From an uncultured Thiothrix sp. (GTDB lineage: Bacteria; Pseudomonadota; Gammaproteobacteria; Thiotrichales; Thiotrichaceae): a stretch of 64,000 nucleotides of DNA. The notes below the pieces were generated by a model that worked only from the letters and a program-made list of their open reading frames with translations, did no database searches and had not been told where the DNA came from. The stretch is taken from contig NZ_CALMZC010000050.1 of the NCBI RefSeq assembly GCF_937873765.1, forward strand, positions 25,404 to 89,403, given 5' to 3'. A program made the translations under genes and the position numbers. This document shows, piece by piece, positions 8,566 to 17,139 of the stretch. Position 1 is the first letter of the stretch. The number at the start of each line of letters is the position of its first letter.

Positions 8566-10614
8566 TTATTTTACGCGCATACCGGGTTCAGCACCGCTAT
8601 CGGGAGTGAGTACGAAAATATCTTTTCCACCAGGGCCTGCGGCTAACACCATACCTTCGGAGATACCAAAGCGCATTTTACGCGGCGCTAAATTCGCAAC
8701 CATCACGGTTAAACGCCCTTCTAAATCGGCGAGTTGGTAGGCTGACTTAATGCCTGCAAAGACATTACGGGTCTCACCGCCCAAATCGAGGGTCAGTTGC
8801 ACGAGCTTATCTGCCTCATCAACTGCAGCGGCTTTCACAATTTTCGCGACCCGAAAATCCAATTTAGCGAAATCCTCGTATTGAATTTCAGGGCTAATAG
8901 GATCGGTACTTAAATGTGTTTTTGCTGACTCCAAAGTAGTTGGGATTGGTGCAGTCGCTTGTTCTAAAGCTTGTTGGTTATCGGCAATCATCGCATCCAC
9001 CGCAGTGCGCTCAATGCGCGTCATTAAGGCTTTGAAGGGGTTAATTTGGCTAGCGACTAACGGCATTGATACGCTAGCCCAAGTCAATTCACCCGCATTT
9101 AAGAAGGTTTCTGCATCAGCCGCCAATTGCGGCACAACGGGTTTTAAATAAGTGACAATCGCACGGAATAAGTTAATACCTTGTGTGCAAACGGCTTGCA
9201 CCTCAGCCGCACGCGTTTCGTCCTTCGCTAAAACCCAAGGTTTATGCTCATCTACATACTGATTGGCTTTATCCGCAAGCTGCATAATTTCGCGAATTGC
9301 CTGACTATAACGAAGGCTTTCAAAGGATTCTGCAATACTTTCACTAGCAGACACAAATTCTGCATATAAAGTCTGATCAGGTAATTCAGCGGCTAATTGA
9401 TTGTCAAAGCGTTTAGTAATAAAGCCTGCACAGCGTGAAGCAATATTCACAACTTTGCCGACTAAATCACTATTCACGCGCTGAATAAAATCATCCAAAC
9501 TTAAATCAATATCATCCACGCCATTACTCAGCTTGCTAGCAAAATAATAACGCAGACAATCTGGATTTAAATGCCGTAAATAACTCTCGGCTTGAATAAA
9601 AGTACCGCGCGATTTTGACATTTTCGCGCCGTTTACCGTCAAAAAGCCGTGACAGTGCACCGCAGTAGGGCTACGGAAACCGCCACTTTTTAGCAAAGCA
9701 GGCCAGAATAAGGTATGGAAATACGCAATATCTTTACCAATGAAATGATGCACCTCTGCGCTAGAGTCAGGCTTCCAGAACTCGTTAAAATCTAAGCCGA
9801 TGTGATCACAGAGATTTTTGAAGCTGGCTAAATAGCCAATCGGCGCATCCAGCCAGACATAGAAATACTTGTCGGCTGTATCCGGAATCTTGAATCCCCA
9901 ATAAGGCGCATCGCGGGAAACATCCCAATCGCTCAAGCCTTGATCCGACTCGAACCATTCCATTTGTTTATTAGCGATTTCTTTTTGTACTGCACTGCTT
10001 TGTAAAAATTCGCGCAAAAAGCTTTCAAAATTGCCCAGCTTAAAGAAATAGTGTTCGGTTTCCTTCTCAACTGGCTTTGTGCCAGAAATTGCTGAGACGG
10101 GATTTTTTAAATCGGTGGGTGAATAGGTTGCACCACAGACTTCGCAATTATCGCCGTATTGATCCGGTGTACCACACCGTGGGCACTCGCCTTTGATAAA
10201 GCGATCAGGCAAGAACATTTGTGCTTGCTGATCATAAGCTTGGCGGATTGTACGCTTTTCAATATCCCCATTCTTGCAAGCAGCCTTATAAATGAATTCG
10301 GCAAAATAGCGATTTTCTTCGGAATGCGTCGTATAGAAATTATCGTAGCTGATCTTAAATCCCGCGAAATCGCGGGTGTGCTCTTGATAGACACGATCAA
10401 TCAACGCTTGAGGCGTAATGCCATCTTTTTGCGCTTTCAACATGATGGGTGTGCCATGAGCATCATCGGCGCACACGTAATAGCATTCATGACCGCGTAA
10501 GCGCTGAAAACGCACCCAAATATCGGTCTGAATATGCTCAACCATGTGCCCAAGATGAATGCTACCGTTGGCATAAGGTAAAGCTGAAGTGACCAGTATT
10601 TTTCTTGGCTGCAT
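8566..10614 (-). CDS. metG: methionyl-tRNA synthetase
   Basis: A 682-residue class I synthetase of the long, dimeric type. The N-terminal HIGH-like motif is within [11 protein letters not shown] (about residues 14-24). A zinc-knuckle insertion carries [18 protein letters not shown], the KMSKS loop reads [11 protein letters not shown] in the middle of the protein, and the last 110 residues form the OB-fold tRNA-binding appendage ([17 protein letters not shown]...). It charges tRNA-Met and initiator tRNA. Length and motifs are complete, with nothing odd. In many gammaproteobacteria an apbC/mrp gene is divergent from metG; here the divergent neighbour is instead a putative peptidase. Confidence 0.97.
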   Translation of the reverse strand: MQPRKILVTSALPYANGSIHLGHMVEHIQTDIWVRFQRLRGHECYYVCADDAHGTPIMLKAQKDGITPQALIDRVYQEHTRDFAGFKISYDNFYTTHSEENRYFAEFIYKAACKNGDIEKRTIRQAYDQQAQMFLPDRFIKGECPRCGTPDQYGDNCEVCGATYSPTDLKNPVSAISGTKPVEKETEHYFFKLGNFESFLREFLQSSAVQKEIANKQMEWFESDQGLSDWDVSRDAPYWGFKIPDTADKYFYVWLDAPIGYLASFKNLCDHIGLDFNEFWKPDSSAEVHHFIGKDIAYFHTLFWPALLKSGGFRSPTAVHCHGFLTVNGAKMSKSRGTFIQAESYLRHLNPDCLRYYFASKLSNGVDDIDLSLDDFIQRVNSDLVGKVVNIASRCAGFITKRFDNQLAAELPDQTLYAEFVSASESIAESFESLRYSQAIREIMQLADKANQYVDEHKPWVLAKDETRAAEVQAVCTQGINLFRAIVTYLKPVVPQLAADAETFLNAGELTWASVSMPLVASQINPFKALMTRIERTAVDAMIADNQQALEQATAPIPTTLESAKTHLSTDPISPEIQYEDFAKLDFRVAKIVKAAAVDEADKLVQLTLDLGGETRNVFAGIKSAYQLADLEGRLTVMVANLAPRKMRFGISEGMVLAAGPGGKDIFVLTPDSGAEPGMRVK

Positions 10615-10913
10615 TGCTGAATCCGGAGTCCTGACTAAGGGCGATAAGGTAGCAGGTTGTGGGGTTTTGTGCTACTTGTGCCAAAACTTAACTGCAGTTC
10701 CAAACCCAGTTGCGCTTCTGTCCACCACTAAAATGCTAAACAGCCCTAAGCGCTGATGTGAATACTTTCAACACTTCATTTAAGCATTTAAAGTTGATTT
10801 AATACCCGCACCAAGTAGCCTTAAGCTAAGCTAAAACTTTGAAATCAATTTAAACTAGAGAGCCTCAATATTTATGTGGAATCCCTTTCGCAACAAGCCT
10901 TTGCTACTAGAAA

Positions 10914-11855
10914 ATGACTTTGTTATTTCAGATTGAATGTTTTCGTTGGCTGCTTCGACATTTTGGTGGAGATTATTTTTATAAACAGACTCAGCTAGTA
11001 CTCCCTACTAGAGAATTCTTTCCGTCTATTGTTAACTCCGATGAACTAGCTGCACAGATGACTTTTGAGCAAGTTAAGCAATTAGCTGGGCTAAAAAATT
11101 GGCCTGTTAAGCTACAAGCTCAAACACCAGATCCTGAACTAAAAATCGCTCCTACTTTAAGTATTAAATATCCGAATAGCAGTCCTTTAGGCACTTTTTC
11201 AGTCACTGCGAATCAAGAAGCAATCATTACTTACAATCCAAAAATACTGGCTGATCCAGAGCAAATGGTAGCTACTTTCGCACATGAATTAGCTCATTAT
11301 TTGACAGCTAGTACGCAAGAACCACCGCCTGGAGGTTGGGCTAACTGGGAGTTTGCTACTGATTTATGTGCTACTTTCTTAGGGTTTGGAATCTTTCAGG
11401 CCAATGCCGCTTTCAAATTAAAACAATACAGCACTATTGATGCCTCAGGCTGGCAAACCTCTAGTGGTGGCTATTTAAGTCAGGCAGAACATAGCTATGC
11501 TCTAGCGCTTTTCTTAAAACTCAAAGCTATACCCTTGGAAAATGCTTTATCTCACTGCTCGACAAATGTTAAAGGCTTTCTTAAACAAGCTTTCAAAGAG
11601 TTAGAAAAGAACCATGCGCTCATTGATGAACTAAAACAAGTGAAATACGAAGGGCTAAAACTCATTATGCAAAACAACAAAACAGCTAAAACTAACTATG
11701 ACTTATCTATTAGCTTATCAACCACTTTGGTACCTGAGCAAACCATCGATCTACACGCAGAGACACTAGATGAATCGGATGCAACTTATGCCTTCAACCC
11801 AAATAACATACCTGAATTTGGAATTACTCATTTCACACCCTATAAAACTAACTAA
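10914..11855 (+). CDS. putative HExxH zinc-dependent peptidase-like protein; 5' end possibly frameshifted
   Basis: A 313-residue protein that I cannot place in a named family. HELAH at residues 124-128 is a zinc-binding HExxH motif, and E146 or D150 in NWEFATDL could supply a third ligand, as in gluzincins. There is no signal peptide. The start is doubtful. ATG 10914 has no good ribosome binding site. Another frame opens at ATG 10874 (MWNPFRNKPLLLENDFVISD, then TGA) and runs straight into the point where this frame begins with QIECFRWLLRHFGG. Joined by a one-base shift, the two would make a natural N-terminus. Either the internal ATG is the real start or the gene carries a small frameshift. 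The last 60 residues look low in structure. It stands alone, divergent from metG. Confidence 0.6.
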   Translation: MTLLFQIECFRWLLRHFGGDYFYKQTQLVLPTREFFPSIVNSDELAAQMTFEQVKQLAGLKNWPVKLQAQTPDPELKIAPTLSIKYPNSSPLGTFSVTANQEAIITYNPKILADPEQMVATFAHELAHYLTASTQEPPPGGWANWEFATDLCATFLGFGIFQANAAFKLKQYSTIDASGWQTSSGGYLSQAEHSYALALFLKLKAIPLENALSHCSTNVKGFLKQAFKELEKNHALIDELKQVKYEGLKLIMQNNKTAKTNYDLSISLSTTLVPEQTIDLHAETLDESDATYAFNPNNIPEFGITHFTPYKTN

Positions 11856-11959
11856 ATTTTCAGAATAGCTAAGCACTTACAGATAACTTGAGCCAAGCTC
11901 GCTTTTATTGCACCATGCCCAACTCAAAAAGCACAGATCGACCAGCCAAGGAGTCCCCT

Positions 11960-12919
11960 ATGTCCCAAACCCGCTTCCAAGATTTAGGCGATGGTATTTA
12001 TTGCATTGACACGGCCTTATGCCGCGATGATTTTGCCGCCTGTTATTTAATCGTAGAAGGCGATGCGGCGGCGTTTGTAGATAGTGGCACTTATCACAGC
12101 GTCCCCTTGATTATGCAAGCTTTGGCAGATGTGGGTTTGCAGCCAGAAAATGTGAAATATGTGATTCCGACGCATGTGCATCTCGATCACGCAGGTGGTG
12201 CGGGTGAGCTGATGCGCTTGTGCCCGAATGCGACCATGCTTGTGCATCCCAAAGGTGCGCCACACATGATTGATCCTGCAAAACTCATCGCGGGGGCGAC
12301 GGCAGTCTATGGAGCTGAAGTTTTTGCCCGCGATTATGGAACGCTAACACCCGTGCCCAAGGAGCGCGTGATTGCCGCAGAAGATGGTTTTGAGTTTGAG
12401 TTAAACGGGCGCAGGCTCAGTTTTTACGATACACCCGGCCATGCCAATCATCATGGCGGCATTTTTGATGAAAAAACTCAGTCATGGTTCACCGGCGATA
12501 CTTTCGGTATTTCCTATCGCGAATTCGACACCAATAACGGTGCTTGGTTATTCGCGACCACAACTCCTACAGCTTTCGACCCCGAAGGCTGGAGAAACAC
12601 ACTCGTTAAATACGCCAACAAACAGCCGCAAGCCATGCTGCTCACTCACTATAGCCGTGTCACTGAATTAGAGCGGCTCTTTCCACTGTTGCGACAAAGT
12701 TTGCAAGATATGGTTGAAATCGCCTTAAGCGAGGAGTCACAGCCCGAAGGCCGTTTGGAGCGCATTCAAGAAAAAATTGCCCAGAACTTTATAGCGAGTG
12801 CCAAAGCTCATGGAGTGAGTTTCAGCGAAGAAAAAATCCGTGACTTATTAGCACTCGATATTAACCTTAATGGTCAAGGTTTAGAAGTTTGGCTGCAACG
12901 TCGGGCGAAAGCAGCCTAA
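11960..12919 (+). CDS. MBL-fold metallo-hydrolase
   Basis: A 320-residue metallo-beta-lactamase-fold enzyme. The di-metal site is visible: THVHLDH at residues 71-77 (H72, H74, D76, H77), H161 in TPGHANHHGG, D180 in FTGDTFG and H230 in LLTHYSRV. The family hydrolyses esters, thioesters or lactones, or oxidises persulfides; the substrate here cannot be read from sequence. The start is ATG 11960, with AAGGAG a few bases upstream; an earlier in-frame codon at 11888 would add 24 residues that do not fit the fold. It is the first gene of a tight trio: the TauE-like gene begins at the very next base after its stop codon. The context suggests processing of a small organic or sulfur-containing acid. 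Confidence 0.85.
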   Translation: MSQTRFQDLGDGIYCIDTALCRDDFAACYLIVEGDAAAFVDSGTYHSVPLIMQALADVGLQPENVKYVIPTHVHLDHAGGAGELMRLCPNATMLVHPKGAPHMIDPAKLIAGATAVYGAEVFARDYGTLTPVPKERVIAAEDGFEFELNGRRLSFYDTPGHANHHGGIFDEKTQSWFTGDTFGISYREFDTNNGAWLFATTTPTAFDPEGWRNTLVKYANKQPQAMLLTHYSRVTELERLFPLLRQSLQDMVEIALSEESQPEGRLERIQEKIAQNFIASAKAHGVSFSEEKIRDLLALDINLNGQGLEVWLQRRAKAA

Positions 12920-13672
12920 ATGGATGGGAGCATACAAGCATGGCTGCTGACTGTTGTCGCGGTCAGCATTGTTGGGATTTCTAAAGGTGGCTTTGGTGGC
13001 GGCTTCGGTATGCTTGCCGTACCCATTATGGCGCTTGCCATGCCACCAATGCTTGCGGCTGCAATTTTATTGCCCGTACTTTGTACGATGGATTTGATGG
13101 CCATGCGGGCTTATTGGCGACGTTGGTCATTGGAACATATTAAAATCACGGTTCCCGCTGCCTTAATCGGCACAATAGTGGGCGCATTAACTTTCCAATA
13201 TCTCAACGCTGATCACATTCGCTTTGTGATTGGCCTCATTTCGACCGGCTTTGCCTTAAACAATTGGTTCAAACCCGCACAACGCTGGATTAAAAATAAA
13301 CCGGGGCCCAATGCGGGGCGCTTTTGGGCATTTACTTCTGGTCTGACTAGTTTTGTTTCCCATACGGGTGGGCCACCTTTGAGTGTTTATCTGCTACCCC
13401 AACAGCTCGATAAAACCACCCTACAAGCCACCACTGTGCTGTTTTTCACCATCGTGAACTACTTCAAACTCATTCCCTATGCACTACTTGGGCAACTCAA
13501 TCTCAGCAATATCAAAATCTCACTACTGCTCTTGCCACTCGCTGCCCTCGCAATTGGAGTGGGCGTATACTTACATAAGCGCGTATCGGATAAGCTGTTT
13601 TATCAGATCACTTATATTGTACTGTTTGTGACGGGCTTGAAATTAATGTACGACGGTTTGAAAGGATTTTAG
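12920..13672 (+). CDS. TauE/SafE-family membrane transporter
   Basis: A 250-residue polytopic inner-membrane protein with about seven or eight hydrophobic helices. The N-terminal glycine-rich turn ISKGGFGGGFGMLAVP and the mid-protein repeat SHTGGPPLSVYLLP are the duplicated signature of the TauE/SafE (formerly DUF81) family. Members export or import small anions such as sulfite, sulfoacetate or other organic acids. The ATG immediately follows the stop codon of the MBL-fold gene, so translation is very probably coupled. The FAH-family gene follows after eight bases. A sulfur-linked substrate is attractive given the likely lifestyle but is inference. Confidence 0.85.
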   Translation: MDGSIQAWLLTVVAVSIVGISKGGFGGGFGMLAVPIMALAMPPMLAAAILLPVLCTMDLMAMRAYWRRWSLEHIKITVPAALIGTIVGALTFQYLNADHIRFVIGLISTGFALNNWFKPAQRWIKNKPGPNAGRFWAFTSGLTSFVSHTGGPPLSVYLLPQQLDKTTLQATTVLFFTIVNYFKLIPYALLGQLNLSNIKISLLLLPLAALAIGVGVYLHKRVSDKLFYQITYIVLFVTGLKLMYDGLKGF

Positions 13673-13680
13673 GAGAATTT

Positions 13681-14565
13681 ATGCGTTTAGGAACTTGTCG
13701 TTATCAACATCAAAACTATGTATTTATTGAACAAGACGATCATTTAATTTTACCCGCACTCGAACCCAGTTTTGTGCAAGCTAGCTGGCAAGATTTGCAA
13801 AGCCTGATTGAGCAAAATATCGATTTCAAGGCAGTTCTAAGCCAAGTCACGCCGAAGATGCAAGTGGCTGCAAAAGATGTGCAATGGCTCGCCCCCATTC
13901 CGCGTCCCCGCAAAAATATCATGTGTCTGGGTTTAAACTATTTCGAGCATATTGAAGAAGCATTAAATCTCACTGGCAAAACCGCAAAAAAACCCGCTTA
14001 CCCGATAGTATTTACCAAATCCGTGTCGAGTGTGATTGGGCATGAAGCTGATATTCCTTATGATCCAGACACTTGTTCGCAATTGGATTGGGAGTCGGAG
14101 TTAGGGGTCATTATTGGCAAAGCTGGGCGTAAAATCAGCCCTGAAAATGCGCTAGATTATGTGTTCGGTTATACCGTGATTAATGATATTAGCGCACGTG
14201 ATATTCAACTGAATCATAAGCAATATTTTTTGGGTAAAAGTATTGAGGGTGGCTGCCCGATTGGCCCGGTGATTGTTACCAAAGATGAAATTGCTGATCC
14301 ACACAATCTCAAGATTTTTTGCCGTGTGAATGGCATCACCAAACAAGACTCTAATACTGGCTATATGCTGTTCAAAATCGCGGAAATCATTGCGACTTTA
14401 TCGCGTGCCATGCCTTTAGAAGCAGGTGATATTATTGCCACAGGAACACCCAGTGGGGTCGGGTTTGCACGCAATCCGCCCGAATATTTGCATCCGGGCG
14501 ATATAGTGGAATGTGAAGTGGAAAAGATTGGGGTGTTACGGAATCAGATTGGGTCAATTAGATAG
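13681..14565 (+). CDS. fumarylacetoacetate hydrolase (FAH) family protein
   Basis: A 294-residue protein. From about residue 78 it carries the FAH catalytic domain: the CLGLNYFEHIEE opening loop, DWESELGVIIGKAGR with the two metal-binding glutamates, INDISARDIQ with the aspartate, and the closing GTPSGVGFARNPPEYLHPGD. Enzymes of this family cleave or decarboxylate C-C bonds in acylpyruvates and related beta-diketo acids using Mg2+ or Mn2+; oxaloacetate decarboxylases also belong here. ATG 13681 is preceded by AGGAG. It is the last gene of the MBL/TauE/FAH operon, which together could import and break down one small organic acid. The exact substrate is unknown. Confidence 0.85.
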   Translation: MRLGTCRYQHQNYVFIEQDDHLILPALEPSFVQASWQDLQSLIEQNIDFKAVLSQVTPKMQVAAKDVQWLAPIPRPRKNIMCLGLNYFEHIEEALNLTGKTAKKPAYPIVFTKSVSSVIGHEADIPYDPDTCSQLDWESELGVIIGKAGRKISPENALDYVFGYTVINDISARDIQLNHKQYFLGKSIEGGCPIGPVIVTKDEIADPHNLKIFCRVNGITKQDSNTGYMLFKIAEIIATLSRAMPLEAGDIIATGTPSGVGFARNPPEYLHPGDIVECEVEKIGVLRNQIGSIR

Positions 14566-14576
14566 GCTAAATAACT

Positions 14577-16091
14577 CTAGGCACTCATCGCTGCTAAACG
14601 ATCCAAAGCACGATACGACAAAGCTTCCGATAAATGCTTGGTCTGAATACCTTCACTTTCTGCCAAATCGGCAATGGTGCGCGCTACTTTCAAAATGCGA
14701 TGATAAGCCCGTGCTGACAGTTTAAATTGTTCCATCGCATGGCTTAATAAGTTTTGATCTTTTTTGCTCAAGGTACAGTATTGATTGACCTCTGAGCCTG
14801 CAAGCTGATTATTGATCTTGTGCTGACGTCGCTGTTGGCGCTCACGGGCACGCTCTACTCGGCTACGCACTTCAACACTACCCTCAGCTACGACTAGAGA
14901 TTGCAAATCCTCTTGACGCACTCGTGGCACATCCACCTGTAAATCAATCCGATCTAAAAAAGGTGCAGAAATACGCATCCGATGGCGTTTTTGCTGTTCA
15001 GGCGTACATTCACAGTTGGTTTGAAAATCACAAGCACGCCCTTGAGGACAAGGATTCATCGCCGCGACTAACTGAAATTGTGCGGGATAAGTGGCTTGGC
15101 GTGCCGCACGTGATAAGGTGATCTTTCCTGTTTCTAAAGGCTCGCGCAGGGTATCTAAAGTTTTACGCTCAAATTCGGTGAGTTCATCTAAAAATAAGAC
15201 CCCATGGTGTGCTAATGAAATTTCCCCAGGTAAAACTTGTGAACCGCCACCGACTAAAGCCACACCGGACGATGTATGATGCGGTTCGCGTACCGGACGT
15301 TGCCCCCAACGACTAACATCAAAACCTTGATGGCTGATGGAAGCAATCGTCGCAGACTCTAAGGCTTCTTGTTCACTTAAATCGGGCAGAATTGTGACTA
15401 AACGACTAGCCAACATCGTTTTACCTGTTCCGGGTGGCCCTACCATTAAAAGATTATGTCCACCGGCGGCGGCAATTTCTAAAGCGCGGCGGGCTTGGAA
15501 TTGGCCTTTAACATCAGCAAGATCAACAGGATAACGCTGAGCCTGAACTTGAATCGTTTGTTCCCAACGCGGCAAGGCCTCATCACCTTGCAAGTGCTTA
15601 ACAACTTCTTGCAAATTACGCGCCGGATAAACCTTTAAGCCTTTAATGAGGCAAGCTTCATCCGCATTATCTAAAGGTAAAATCAATTTACGGCGCATGC
15701 TATGAGCTTTTACTGCCGTTGGTAAGACGCCTCGCACACCGCGCAAATGCCCACCTAAAGATAACTCACCTAAAAACTCATAACCCGTTAATTGCTCCTG
15801 AGGAACTTGTTCACTAGCCGCCAAAATACCTAGGGCAATCGGTAAATCAAAGCGTCCTCCATCCTTAGGAATATCGGCTGGCGCAAGGTTGACGGTAATA
15901 CGCTTCACTGGAAAATTTAAACCCGAATTAATAATGGCAGCGCGTACTCGATCACGACTTTCTTTGACGGCAGTTTCGGGCATCCCGACAATCGAAAAGC
16001 TAGGTAAACCATTGGCTAAGTGCACTTCAACACTGACTAAAGGAGAATCAAGGCCGGCATTGCTGCGGCTATATACAATCGCAAGGCTCAT
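14577..16091 (-). CDS. comM: YifB/ComM-family Mg-chelatase-like AAA+ ATPase
   Basis: A 504-residue protein with the full ComM layout. An N-terminal Lon-protease-like fold without catalytic function (SLAIVYSRSNAGLDSPLVSVEVHLANG) is followed by an AAA+ Mg-chelatase domain with Walker A GPPGTGKTM and Walker B GVLFLDELTEF, a zinc-knuckle-like cysteine segment (CPQGRACDFQTNCEC), and a C-terminal Mg_chelatase_C region. ComM is a hexameric helicase that extends branch migration during natural transformation. I start it at ATG 16091 (MSLAIVYSR), the conserved family start; the longer reading frame adds 19 unrelated residues. It stands alone, convergent with the FAH gene 11 bases away. Confidence 0.92.
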   Translation of the reverse strand: MSLAIVYSRSNAGLDSPLVSVEVHLANGLPSFSIVGMPETAVKESRDRVRAAIINSGLNFPVKRITVNLAPADIPKDGGRFDLPIALGILAASEQVPQEQLTGYEFLGELSLGGHLRGVRGVLPTAVKAHSMRRKLILPLDNADEACLIKGLKVYPARNLQEVVKHLQGDEALPRWEQTIQVQAQRYPVDLADVKGQFQARRALEIAAAGGHNLLMVGPPGTGKTMLASRLVTILPDLSEQEALESATIASISHQGFDVSRWGQRPVREPHHTSSGVALVGGGSQVLPGEISLAHHGVLFLDELTEFERKTLDTLREPLETGKITLSRAARQATYPAQFQLVAAMNPCPQGRACDFQTNCECTPEQQKRHRMRISAPFLDRIDLQVDVPRVRQEDLQSLVVAEGSVEVRSRVERARERQQRRQHKINNQLAGSEVNQYCTLSKKDQNLLSHAMEQFKLSARAYHRILKVARTIADLAESEGIQTKHLSEALSYRALDRLAAMSA

Positions 16092-16236
16092 GGGGTATTT
16101 TTTATTATGGTTATTTTTAATGCATGGAAAATCTTGCGCGTTATACACCTCAAACTCAAGCTGGAACGATAAAAGGCTATTACTAGCAAATGCCTACTAA
16201 GCAAGCATTTGCTAAAGCATAAAAACCGTTTACGTT

Positions 16237-16596
16237 TTAGTGTAAAGACGGATTATTCAGCGTTACACGCTCTTTATTTGTCAATTTAGCTTGAATCGTG
16301 CGCTCAGCCCAACGTAGTAAAGTTAAGAGTTGACGGCGTTCATTCGCTTGTAGCCCATTTTGGCGAAAGCGTGCTTCAATGATTTTAATTCGATTTTGTT
16401 GATTGATGAGGCTAGTGCGCTCTTGCTCAGTTAAGGCACCAGTACGATACCCTTCAGCGATTTTCCTAGCATGCTCTGCTTGAATAGCATTGACACTACT
16501 TTTCAATGCAATGGGTGAGGCTTGTGCTAATGATCCTACTAACACCAAGACCAAGCTGTAAAGCAAACCTCTCAACAAGATCGATTTGTTATTCAT
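16237..16596 (-). CDS. small secreted protein with paired helical repeats, function unknown
   Basis: A 119-residue protein with a clear signal peptide (hydrophobic stretch LLYSLVLVLVGSLAQA, cleavage near residue 26). The mature part has two similar helical units, GYRTGALTEQERTSLINQQNRIKIIEARF and GLQANERRQLLTLLRWAERTIQ. This pattern is common in small periplasmic proteins of proteobacteria with no assigned role. ATG 16596 is preceded by AAGGAG at good spacing. Upstream, AGTGAAC (16629-16635) and GTTCACT (16646-16652) form an inverted repeat that could be an operator. It may respond to envelope conditions, but nothing here proves it. Confidence 0.75.
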   Translation of the reverse strand: MNNKSILLRGLLYSLVLVLVGSLAQASPIALKSSVNAIQAEHARKIAEGYRTGALTEQERTSLINQQNRIKIIEARFRQNGLQANERRQLLTLLRWAERTIQAKLTNKERVTLNNPSLH

Positions 16597-16792
16597 GTTA
16601 TGCTCCTTAGATTATTTTGTTGCCCTAAAGTGAACCTTATCCTAAGTTCACTGCTTAATAAGACGCCATATTGAAAAGAAGCGTTTAAAGTTCTGTCATT
16701 AATTCATTTTATTTACACATTTTGTCCCGGATTTATACCCAGTTAGTCTAAATGTGCATTAACTCAGCAACTCCTCCTGCTATAAGACTTAG

Positions 16793-17059
16793 ATGAACTT
16801 GCTAAACTCCCGCCCCATCATCTACTTTACTATTGGCCTAATCTTAGGAGCTAGCTTGGGCTATGTCTTTGAATTCTATGCTAAGGCTGATATAACCGTT
16901 GAGCCACAGTTACTCAAGCCATTATTAAACTTATTGCTGTATTTAACTATTTGGGGGGTAATACTTGGGGGTTTAACGGTTTTGTTGAGTCGAGGCTTAG
17001 CTTTAGTATTTTTGGAAGAAACAAAAAAATCTAAAACGAGTCGCAAAGGTAAAGCTTAA
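16793..17059 (+). CDS. small inner-membrane protein, two transmembrane helices
   Basis: An 88-residue hydrophobic protein that I do not recognise. Two membrane helices are evident, roughly residues 7-27 (IIYFTIGLILGASLGYVF) and 45-73, followed by a strongly basic tail (ETKKSKTSRKGKA) that should stay in the cytoplasm. The first helix contains a GxxxG pattern that could mediate packing. The ribosome binding site is weak, and the start at ATG 16793 is chosen because it opens the first helix directly. It is monocistronic and ends at a strong bidirectional terminator. Confidence 0.6.
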   Translation: MNLLNSRPIIYFTIGLILGASLGYVFEFYAKADITVEPQLLKPLLNLLLYLTIWGVILGGLTVLLSRGLALVFLEETKKSKTSRKGKA

Positions 17060-17090
17060 AATTTTAAAAATGATTAAATCAATTTATAAA

Positions 17091-17118
17091 AAAACGCCAC
17101 TGCAATGAGTGGCGTTTT
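17091..17118. terminator. bidirectional intrinsic terminator
   Basis: AAAACGCCACT (17091-17101) and AGTGGCGTTTT (17108-17118) form an 11-bp stem around a six-base loop with T/A tracts on both sides. It separates the rightward 88-residue gene from the convergent gene at 17140 and can serve both. Confidence 0.85.
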
Positions 17119-17139
17119 TGTTGCTAGTATCCTTGATTG

